Assembly: GCA_041180805.1 (NCBI GenBank)
Contig: JBEGQX010000358.1
Location: 1-6,205 of the forward strand
Source: JBEGQX01 sp041180805
GTDB lineage: Bacteria; Planctomycetota; Planctomycetia; Gemmatales; Gemmataceae
Reading direction: 5' to 3'
DNA: 6,205 nt
The notes under the pieces were generated by a model. The model did no database searches. It was not told the origin of the DNA and was given only the letters and a program-made list of their open reading frames with translations. Positions 1-5,715 of the stretch are shown piece by piece (positions within the stretch are counted from its first letter, which is position 1; each line of letters begins with the position of its first letter). A program made the position numbers and the translations under genes.

Positions 1-620
1 AGATGGCATACCGCATGCAAACCAGTGTGCCGGAACTAACCGACTTTTCCAATGAATCTGAAAAGACATTGCAAATGTATGGTCCACAGGTGCGGGAACC
101 GGGTACCTTCGCCTACAACTGCCTGATGGCAAGGCGACTGGTGGAGCGAGGCACACGATTCGTGCAGGTCATGCACGCAGGCTGGGATCAGCACCGCAGC
201 ATAACCACGGAACTGTACACACAATGCCGCGACACAGACCAGCCAAGCGCGGCATTGGTGCGCGACTTGAAACAGCGTGGCCTACTGGAGGATACGATTG
301 TTATCTGGGGTGGTGAGTTCGGCAGAACACCTTTCATCCAGGGTGATCTGGGTAACCGACCCCAGTGGGGCAGGGATCATCACCCTTACGCCTTCACGCT
401 GTGGATGGCGGGTGGAGGCATCAAGCCGGGAATCACCCATGGTTCATCGGATGATCTCGCCATGAATGTCGCCAACGATCCCGTGCATGTGCACGATTTT
501 CAGGCAACCATTCTCAAGCAATTGGGCATTGATCACACCAAACTGACATTCAAATTCCAAGGAAGGCACTTTCGCCTTACCGATGTCTTTGGGAAGATTG
601 TAACCGGCATTCTTGCCTGA
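1..620 (+). CDS. DUF1501 family protein, C-terminal part (5' end outside window)
   Basis: This is the C-terminal 205 or so residues of a DUF1501 protein, a family of the alkaline phosphatase superfamily that is very abundant in Planctomycetota; full-length members are usually about 400-500 residues and often carry a Tat-type signal at the N-terminus, which is not visible here. The frame is open from base 1, and the ATG at 3 lies inside the conserved segment AYRMQTSVPELTDFS, so it is almost certainly internal. Counting from that codon, the visible motifs are LMARRLVERGTRFVQV (41-56), GWDQH (60-64), GGEFGRTP (103-110), GRDHHP (123-128), AGGGIKPG (136-143) and DPVHVHD (159-165), and the protein ends in LTDVFGKIVTGILA. 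The H/D-rich motifs match the likely metal site of the superfamily, but the substrate of DUF1501 proteins is not established. In planctomycetes these genes commonly follow a DUF1549/DUF1553 cytochrome-type gene, so one may lie just upstream (inference). No terminator follows; the stop is 8 bases from the convergent neighbour's stop. Confidence 0.93.
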   Translation, partial: MAYRMQTSVPELTDFSNESEKTLQMYGPQVREPGTFAYNCLMARRLVERGTRFVQVMHAGWDQHRSITTELYTQCRDTDQPSAALVRDLKQRGLLEDTIVIWGGEFGRTPFIQGDLGNRPQWGRDHHPYAFTLWMAGGGIKPGITHGSSDDLAMNVANDPVHVHDFQATILKQLGIDHTKLTFKFQGRHFRLTDVFGKIVTGILA

Positions 621-628
621 TTATTGCA

Positions 629-3262
629 CTACCAGCCAATGCAACACCCACCGGATGCACCACCTAACAGTGGCAGTGCCCTTCTCTCAAAAGGCAGCTT
701 TAAATAATCTGGCCGGCTATACACCAGGCGCCCGCCAATGAAAGTGTATTGCACCTGGGTTTTGTGTTCGAACGGGTCGCCATCATACAGCACTAAATCA
801 GCCTGCTTGCCAACCTCGATGCTTCCAAAATCTTTCTCAACTCCAAGAATTTTGGCCGCATCCAAAGTGATTGCTGAAAGCGCGTTGGCATAGGGCAGAC
901 CATTTGCCATGGCCATGGCAGCTTCATGACGAATGACCCTGGTTTTGGGAACATAATCCTCGTAACCAGATCCTATGGTCAGGGGATTTCCCAGGCTTCC
1001 CAAAGAGAGGGCGCTGCCCAAACGGGTGTTAAAGGTTTCCATGCGCCCCACCCTTTGCATGGTGGGATGAAGCACGATGGGAATCTTGCTTTGACGAATT
1101 TCCTCGGGAATCAGATAGGCTTCCGTCGCTTCATCCAGCCTGGCTTTCAGGCCAAATTCTTTCGTCAGGCGAAGAGCTGTCTGAATATCATCAGCCCGGT
1201 GCGCCGCAAACAAAACAGGCAGCTTTCCCTCAACGGCATCCGCAAACGGATCAAGCTTGGGCTTGGGGTCGCGTTTGGCAGGGTCAGTCTCCGCGGCACG
1301 CTTGCGCGCATGATCCCTACCCTTGGAGAATTCGTTTCTCAATAATGCGGCGGTCGCCATTCGGGTGGTGGGCGCCTTTCCGGGATAGGTCTTCTTGGGG
1401 GTTTCGCCAAGGTTGATCATCAAGCCGGCAGGAAAGCGAATGGTCATGGCTTCCACGGTGTTGCCATGGGCACGGAACACTCCTGTCTGCCCTGCAACCA
1501 CATTCGCAGGCCCGGGAACCACATGGACCACGGTAACCCCCTGACGACGCAGAAACTCCAGCAAAGCTTCATTTGGGTTAATGCCATCCAGCACACGGAT
1601 GTCCGCCTGGTTGGGGTCGGTTATTTCATCCTGGTCCTGATCCGCACCTATATTTAAAGCACCTGCAAGCCCCACGCTGGTATGGGAATCAATCAAGCCC
1701 GGTGTGACTTCCGCGGCAGCCAGTACGGGTATTCCCTCGGGAATTTTCACCTCGGTACTTTTGCCAACTGCCAACACCTTTCCAGAATCGACAACAATCA
1801 CACCATCCGTGATGGGAGTGCCATTCACCACATGAATTCTTCCGGCTCTAATGGCAAATTTTGCCGGCCTTTCACCTTCCTGGATAGTTCCATTGGTCGC
1901 CTTTGGCGCCACAACCTTGCTGATGGCCGCAACCGGAGGAGTAACGGCAGGCAACTGTTTGCCCGCTTCCGCCAGGGCAAATCCGCCAGACTGGTAGCTC
2001 CAGTCCTTCTGGTTGGCACGGTCAAAAACCCTTTTACCTTCAATGAATGTTTGCATCACCTGGGTGTAGACACTGAAAGGCGCGCCACTCAGCACCACGA
2101 AATCCGCATCCTTACCGACTTCCAACGATCCGACTTTCTTCTCCAGATGCATCATCCTGGCAGGGTTGATCGTCAACGCCGCAAGCGCCTGATCCTCGGT
2201 CATACCACCCCTATGGGCAATTGAACCTGTCCTGAGAAGAAAGCGCGATTCCGTGACAGGGTCATCCGTATTGATGGCCACAAGCACTCCTGCATTTGCC
2301 AGGCGAGCCGCGTTTTCCTCCAATAAACCAGCAACCTCGGCCTTGCCACCCGGGCTATCTACCAAAGTCAGGGAAACCATGGCTTTTTCTTTGCCAAGAA
2401 CCTCCGCTATGCGATAGCCTTCGGTTCCATGCTGGAATATGATCTCGAAGCCAAACTCCTTCGCCAGCCGAAGCGCGCTGAAAATATCATCGGCCCTGTG
2501 GCAGTGAAAATGCACCGTGCGCTTCTTCTCCAAAACTTCCACCAAGGGTTCCAGTGAAAGATCCTTTTCGGGCTGGGTGATCTTGGTATCGCCTTCCTTT
2601 TTGGAATTGAACTCCGCCCATTTGCGCTGGTATTCCCTGGCCTTGAGAAACTGTTCGCGCTGCAAGGCCATCACCTTCATGCGGGTATTGGGAGCGGACT
2701 TGTTGCGATCAAAGTTGAACCTCTTGGGGTTTTCACCGTTCGCCATCTTCAGGCCACCAAGGATCGGGGAATCCGATATACGCATTTCTTCGACCGTGTT
2801 ACCTCTTAGTTTCACATAAAGGGTCTGGCCGCCAATCACATTACCGCTACCGGGCATGATATTGGCTGTGGTCACACCACCGGAAAGAGCCATGCGTATT
2901 CCAGGATCCTGCGGCGAGATGGCATCCATCGCCCGCAGCGAAGATTGCACTGGTCCGCTGGCTTCGTTGCCATCCGAGTTTGCGGGGACCTGTGGTCTTC
3001 CGAACAAACCCAGGTGCGAATGGGTGTCCACCAACCCGGGGATGATAACCATGCCGGATAGATCGACCTTTTTGGCATTTGCGGGAATATCCCTGCCCAC
3101 GCCGAGAATCTTGTTACCTTGAATTACCAGAACACCGTTGGTTATGGGTTCTCCCATGGCGGTGTGAATAGTGGCCCCGTGGTAGGCGATGATTTCCTGA
3201 TTAGTGTTCTGGGCTAAAACGCCACCCGCCGCCATGATAAAGATCGCACAAAAACCGTTCAT
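629..3262 (-). CDS. exported tandem amidohydrolase, first half active-type, second half degenerate
   Basis: The 877-residue product holds two imidazolonepropionase-like amidohydrolase modules joined by a Pro/Ala-rich linker. I chose the ATG at 3262 because AGGGAG lies 8 bases before it; a TTG six codons upstream is in frame but unsupported. Residues 1-17 form a hydrophobic segment ending VLA, probably a secretion signal, although it has no basic residue near the start. Module 1 (about 23-413) has PGLVDTHSH (75-83, HxH at 81/83), GGVTTANIMPG (128-138), GENPK (176-180), HFHCHR (251-256), QHGTEGY (277-283) and NTDDP (331-335), matching the ligands on strands 1, 5, 6 and 8 of a metal-dependent TIM barrel. 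Module 2 (about 468-850) repeats the order: PGLIDSHTS (521-529), GVTVVHVVPG, GETPK (619-623), FAAHR (685-689), DEATEAY (710-716) and IGSGYED (763-769), but the second HxH histidine, the strand-6 histidine and the strand-8 aspartate are replaced. Both modules end in a beta-sandwich return such as VGSLEVGKDADFVVL. The reaction is unknown; hydrolysis of a cyclic amide or peptide-like substrate is only a family-level guess. Confidence 0.93.
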   Translation of the reverse strand: MNGFCAIFIMAAGGVLAQNTNQEIIAYHGATIHTAMGEPITNGVLVIQGNKILGVGRDIPANAKKVDLSGMVIIPGLVDTHSHLGLFGRPQVPANSDGNEASGPVQSSLRAMDAISPQDPGIRMALSGGVTTANIMPGSGNVIGGQTLYVKLRGNTVEEMRISDSPILGGLKMANGENPKRFNFDRNKSAPNTRMKVMALQREQFLKAREYQRKWAEFNSKKEGDTKITQPEKDLSLEPLVEVLEKKRTVHFHCHRADDIFSALRLAKEFGFEIIFQHGTEGYRIAEVLGKEKAMVSLTLVDSPGGKAEVAGLLEENAARLANAGVLVAINTDDPVTESRFLLRTGSIAHRGGMTEDQALAALTINPARMMHLEKKVGSLEVGKDADFVVLSGAPFSVYTQVMQTFIEGKRVFDRANQKDWSYQSGGFALAEAGKQLPAVTPPVAAISKVVAPKATNGTIQEGERPAKFAIRAGRIHVVNGTPITDGVIVVDSGKVLAVGKSTEVKIPEGIPVLAAAEVTPGLIDSHTSVGLAGALNIGADQDQDEITDPNQADIRVLDGINPNEALLEFLRRQGVTVVHVVPGPANVVAGQTGVFRAHGNTVEAMTIRFPAGLMINLGETPKKTYPGKAPTTRMATAALLRNEFSKGRDHARKRAAETDPAKRDPKPKLDPFADAVEGKLPVLFAAHRADDIQTALRLTKEFGLKARLDEATEAYLIPEEIRQSKIPIVLHPTMQRVGRMETFNTRLGSALSLGSLGNPLTIGSGYEDYVPKTRVIRHEAAMAMANGLPYANALSAITLDAAKILGVEKDFGSIEVGKQADLVLYDGDPFEHKTQVQYTFIGGRLVYSRPDYLKLPFERRALPLLGGASGGCCIGW

Positions 3263-3270
3263 CTGTGATA

Positions 3271-3276
3271 CTCCCT
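3271..3276 (-). promoter_or_regulatory. ribosome binding site of the amidohydrolase gene
   Basis: On the - strand AGGGAG is followed by 8 bases (TATCACAG) and then ATG at 3262. This spacing decides the start in favour of the ATG over the in-frame TTG at 3280, which overlaps this site. Confidence 0.75.
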
Positions 3277-3294
3277 GCAATGGAATGAACTGAG

Positions 3295-3324
3295 ATCATA
3301 CACCTGTTACAGGGTGTGGCGCAA
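3295..3324 (-). promoter_or_regulatory. candidate promoter of the amidohydrolase gene
   Basis: Read on the - strand, TTGCGC (3324-3319) and TATGAT (3300-3295) are separated by 18 bases. The -10 matches the sigma-70-type consensus at 5 of 6 positions; the -35 matches only in TTG. Transcription would start near 3288 and give a leader of about 26 bases containing the AGGGAG site. The spacer is almost entirely filled by a palindrome (3300-3317). The evidence is consensus matching only, and planctomycete promoters are poorly characterised. Confidence 0.4.
3300..3317. repeat. 18-base near-perfect palindrome in promoter spacer, candidate operator
   Basis: The + strand reads ACAC-CTGT-T-ACAG-G-GTGT: two 4-base arm pairs on each side of a single central T, with one extra G in the right arm. 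It lies between the candidate -35 and -10 of the amidohydrolase gene, touching the first base of the -10. That is a typical place for a dimeric repressor to bind. No T-run follows on either strand, so it does not look like an intrinsic terminator for the upstream GT87 gene. Confidence 0.4.
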
Positions 3325-3336
3325 TTGTTGGCTTGA

Positions 3337-4689
3337 TCAAATCAACGGCAGGGACCTTTTGGAATCAGGTGTGGCCGGAACCTCTGGAGCCCGAAAGATG
3401 GGATGTGCCAACAAGGCCAGCATTAACAGTAATGCATAGGTGGGAATACTTAGCACTGTGATGGAATAAAGAGGGCCGGTGACAGATGTCAGATTCCAGC
3501 CATGCTTTATCTTGTATTGCAAATCTCCCATGTAAACACAGAATAAAATCACCTCTATTAAAAAGAAAACCTTTAACATCGGATGCTGCCTAAGGTCTTT
3601 CCAGCAAAGTAACAGTGCGGGAATCGCCTGCAAAATGTAATGATCCCAGCTTATTGGTGCAACCAGCAGCATGACGACCAAACCAAAGTGGAACATTCGT
3701 TCGCGAGATGCCGGCCAACGAATCAGGTTCAGCAGAACATACGTGGCCAGTAACCCCACTCTTGCAACCAGCGAAAGCAACTTGCCAAGAAAGGCGGAAT
3801 CGCTGAACGGTGGTAGTAGCGCCGGGTACTCCGGGAAGAACAGTTTTCCAAAGAAACCATGCAATGAAATGTTCACCCAGGAACCTTCAAAGCCTTTCAC
3901 GATGGGGAGCACCCTTTGGAAATAATCGAACCATGTTTGTGTGCCTAGAAGTGCAAGCATCACCAGCATGGAAAGTGCAAAAGTAATCAATGCCCATAGC
4001 AGGGCTTTCCATTGCCTTTGCAAAAGGAAATAAAGAAGGAAAAATGCCGGGGTAAACTTGATCGCTGTTGCCAACCCAATCAGGCAACCAGCAAGTAACT
4101 GTTGTTCCCTGCGGATGGCCCACCAGGTACCCACCAGTAATGCAAGGAGCAAAAAGTTCCACTGTCCCTGAATAATCTGGCTTTGCACCGGACCACACAA
4201 AAGAAATAGTGTTACCGCAGGAAGAATCGACCATGAACACCAAGGCAACTCCAGCAACCGCCAGCAAACCCATAACGACCAAAAAAAGATCCCCAGCATC
4301 ACCAGATTCCATGCCAGTAAAGCATGTTCGTAGGGCAACAAGGCGAATGGCAAAATACACAACAGGGAAAACGGAGGATGGGCATTCACGGTGATATCCA
4401 TACTGGCACCGGGTTTACCCTCGGATGCGACAGGGATGCCCATCAACCTTTCGAGAGAATCGGACAGTTTTTCATAAGGCGACCTCCCGTCCAGCCAATC
4501 TCTGGCGGAGGCCCAATCCTGAAAAAAGTCTCCTCCTTCTTGCAAGTTGCCTGGCAAAGTGGAAATAAATCTGGGCCCCTGCAGGAAAAGAACCAACAGG
4601 CAAAGTACACCCCAGATCATGGGCCGAAGCCTGCCTGCTGGGGCAAGCGGATCAAACCATGGAAAAAGTCTTGGCTGTAGGCTGTTCAT
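3337..4689 (-). CDS. GT87 (DUF2029) family polyprenyl-phosphate-sugar glycosyltransferase, multi-pass membrane protein
   Basis: The 450-residue product is an integral membrane protein with roughly ten or more hydrophobic segments, including 25-37, 106-118, 124-142, 154-166, 178-190, 198-222, 228-248, 310-322, 333-345, 352-362, 372-385 and 408-428. The pattern fits GT-C fold enzymes of family GT87, which move a sugar (mannose in characterised actinobacterial members) from a polyprenyl-phosphate carrier on the periplasmic side. Supporting motifs are the acidic first-loop segment GGDFFQDWASARDW (52-65; D54 and D58 are the catalytic-type candidates), AHPPFSLL (103-110), QGQWNFLLLALL (174-185), LAGCLIGLATAIKFTPAFFLL (199-219, with K211), WVNISLHGFFGKLF (271-284) and APISWDHYILQAIPALL (344-360). 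The start is the ATG preceded by AGGAG at 8 bases. It lies 74 bases upstream of the amidohydrolase gene on the same strand and is divergent from the GT2 gene. Acceptor and sugar cannot be read from the sequence; another GT-C family is the main alternative. Confidence 0.88.
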   Translation of the reverse strand: MNSLQPRLFPWFDPLAPAGRLRPMIWGVLCLLVLFLQGPRFISTLPGNLQEGGDFFQDWASARDWLDGRSPYEKLSDSLERLMGIPVASEGKPGASMDITVNAHPPFSLLCILPFALLPYEHALLAWNLVMLGIFFWSLWVCWRLLELPWCSWSILPAVTLFLLCGPVQSQIIQGQWNFLLLALLVGTWWAIRREQQLLAGCLIGLATAIKFTPAFFLLYFLLQRQWKALLWALITFALSMLVMLALLGTQTWFDYFQRVLPIVKGFEGSWVNISLHGFFGKLFFPEYPALLPPFSDSAFLGKLLSLVARVGLLATYVLLNLIRWPASRERMFHFGLVVMLLVAPISWDHYILQAIPALLLCWKDLRQHPMLKVFFLIEVILFCVYMGDLQYKIKHGWNLTSVTGPLYSITVLSIPTYALLLMLALLAHPIFRAPEVPATPDSKRSLPLI

Positions 4690-4697
4690 GAAAAATG

Positions 4698-4702
4698 CTC
4701 CT
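4698..4702 (-). promoter_or_regulatory. ribosome binding site of the GT87 gene
   Basis: On the - strand AGGAG is followed by 8 bases (CATTTTTC) and then the ATG at 4689, a strong and well-spaced site that fixes the start codon. Confidence 0.75.
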
Positions 4703-4709
4703 AGGGCAC

Positions 4710-4715
4710 ATTATA
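4710..4715 (-). promoter_or_regulatory. candidate -10 element of the GT87 gene
   Basis: The - strand carries a perfect TATAAT seven bases upstream of the AGGAG site. No good -35 lies at the right distance; the best piece is TGATAA (4736-4731) with a short 15-base spacer. If this -10 is used, the transcript would begin at or just before the ribosome binding site, giving a leader of only about 14 bases. Confidence 0.35.
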
Positions 4716-4778
4716 GAATCATTTTTCCGATTATCAGGCTTCATAGATTGGTCCGATTTCGACAGTTCTAGCGGTTCG

Positions 4779-4835
4779 GATGGGTTTTTACCCCCATTTC
4801 ACGAGTCTTGCCTTTTGACTTGGGGGTATGCCATC
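4779..4835. repeat. two-part inverted repeat in the divergent intergenic region
   Basis: GATGG (4779-4783) and TACCCCCA (4789-4796) are matched in reverse order by TGGGGGTA (4821-4828) and CCATC (4831-4835). The inner arms are a perfect 8-base pair around a 24-base centre; the outer arms are a perfect 5-base pair offset by gaps of 5 and 2 bases. The right half lies in the spacer of the candidate GT2 promoter. Because it is upstream of both predicted transcription starts, a DNA-binding role is more likely than an RNA hairpin. Confidence 0.4.
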
Positions 4836-4844
4836 GCATAGAAT
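4815..4844 (+). promoter_or_regulatory. candidate promoter of the GT2 gene
   Basis: TTGACT (4815-4820) and TAGAAT (4839-4844) each match the sigma-70-type consensus at 5 of 6 positions and are 18 bases apart. Transcription from near 4851 would give a leader of about 105 bases before the GT2 start, long enough for a leader ORF. This is the best promoter match in the window. Confidence 0.5.
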
Positions 4845-4867
4845 GGGATGAGATTTGGATACGGCTC

Positions 4868-4954
4868 ATGAAGGAATTATTGGGCCAGACTTCGCATGGA
4901 AGTGCTGGGAATGCAACCCCCAAACCCAAGATGGTTTGCAAGCCAGGGAGTTGA
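4868..4954 (+). CDS. possible 28-codon leader ORF upstream of the GT2 gene
   Basis: An ATG at 4868 opens a frame of 28 codons (starting MKELLGQTSHGS, ending VCKPGS) whose TGA at 4952-4954 lies 2 bases before the GT2 ATG and inside the spacing between that gene's ribosome binding site and start. Only a weak GGAT lies upstream. The position would allow translational coupling, but an ORF of this size can easily arise by chance and the peptide has no recognisable feature. Confidence 0.15.
   Translation: MKELLGQTSHGSAGNATPKPKMVCKPGS
4945..4950 (+). promoter_or_regulatory. ribosome binding site of the GT2 gene
   Basis: AGGGAG is followed by 6 bases (TTGATC) and the ATG at 4957. It fixes the start at this ATG, where the GT2 domain begins, rather than at an in-frame TTG at 4855 that would add 34 residues of non-family sequence. 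Confidence 0.75.
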
Positions 4955-4956
4955 TC

Positions 4957-5715
4957 ATGAGTTTTGTTGTCGCCATACCAGTTTTTAATGAAGAACGCCA
5001 TGTCCGCAGGGTCTTGGATGAAGTTCGGCGTTATGCGGATAGAATTCTCGTCATTGACGATGGCTCTTCCGATGGCACTTCCAGAATTCTTGATGAAGAT
5101 ACATCCCTTGAAAGGGTAACCCACCCCGTAAACCGTGGCTACGGAGCAGCCTTGATCTCGGCTTTTGAATACGCAAAAAGCCAGAATGTGGAAGTATTGA
5201 TCACCATGGATTGTGATGGACAGCATGAACCGGCGCGCATCCCTGTGCTGCTGGAGGCTATTGATCGCTCTGATATCGTTTCTGGTAGTCGTTATCTGCG
5301 AGATTTTCGGCAGGACAACAGCGCCCCGGAAGATCGCAAGCGCATCAACAGCATCATCACCATGGAATTGAACAAACGCTATGGCTTGAACATTACCGAT
5401 GCTTTCTGTGGTTTCAAGGCATACCGAACCCATGCACTGTGCAAGCTGAACATTCACGAGACAAGCTGGGGAATGCCATTGGAACTTTGGGTGCAGGCTG
5501 CCCATCTTGGCCTTCGTATCGAGGAAGTCGCGGTTCCAAGATTATATCTGGACCCCAACCGCGCCTTTGGCGGTGTGCTGGATGACGCTGCACGCAGGCT
5601 TGCCTACTATCGCAAGGTATTGGTCAGCGCCGAGCAGGACCTTGGCTGGCACGGCTTGGATCCACAGGCACCTTTCTCTTTCGATCATCTACTTACCGCG
5701 GATGTTTCCCGGTGA
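4957..5715 (+). CDS. GT2 family glycosyltransferase, polyprenyl-phosphate sugar synthase-like
   Basis: The 252-residue product is a GT-A fold family 2 glycosyltransferase of the DPM1/polyprenyl-phosphate sugar synthase type, which transfers a sugar from a nucleotide donor, commonly to a lipid phosphate on the cytoplasmic face. Motifs in order: VAIPVFNEE (5-13) at the start of the nucleotide-binding fold, VIDDGSSDGT (32-41, D34/D35 for the nucleotide), NRGYGAAL (59-66), MDCDGQHEP (84-92, the DxD metal site at D85/D87), SGSRY (109-113) and TDAFCGFKAYR (147-157), the usual segment ahead of the acceptor region. The C-terminal part (about 165-252) is soluble in character with no membrane helices, unlike the longer ArnC/GtrB type. 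The start is set by AGGGAG at 6 bases and by the domain beginning at residue 4 or so. The 3' end overlaps the next gene by 4 bases (GTGA), pointing to an operon. The lipid acceptor is inferred, not proven; a glycosyltransferase with another acceptor is possible. Confidence 0.9.
   Translation: MSFVVAIPVFNEERHVRRVLDEVRRYADRILVIDDGSSDGTSRILDEDTSLERVTHPVNRGYGAALISAFEYAKSQNVEVLITMDCDGQHEPARIPVLLEAIDRSDIVSGSRYLRDFRQDNSAPEDRKRINSIITMELNKRYGLNITDAFCGFKAYRTHALCKLNIHETSWGMPLELWVQAAHLGLRIEEVAVPRLYLDPNRAFGGVLDDAARRLAYYRKVLVSAEQDLGWHGLDPQAPFSFDHLLTADVSR

Noticed and set aside
3..5. ATG at the left edge as the true start of the DUF1501 gene
   Set aside because: It falls inside a conserved DUF1501 segment and the product would lack the N-terminal half of the family; the frame continues off the window.
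660..673. CCAC/GTGG hairpin near the convergent gene ends as a terminator
   Set aside because: Only 4-base arms, no T-run, and it lies inside the amidohydrolase coding region.
926..2224. Several + strand open frames of 60-180 codons within the amidohydrolase gene, and similar ones within the GT87 gene
   Set aside because: They mirror long conserved coding sequence on the - strand, have no convincing start signals and give low-complexity or unrecognisable products.
3263..3280. TTG start adding six residues to the amidohydrolase
   Set aside because: The downstream ATG has AGGGAG at ideal spacing, and this site lies within the TTG-started extension; no site was seen for the TTG.
4855..4956. 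34-residue N-terminal extension of the GT2 protein from a TTG
   Set aside because: The GT2 fold begins right after the ATG at 4957, which has its own good ribosome binding site.
4768..5505. 245-codon open frame on the - strand opposite the GT2 gene
   Set aside because: It is antisense to a gene with unmistakable GT2 motifs, extends across the divergent regulatory region, and its translation shows no family features.
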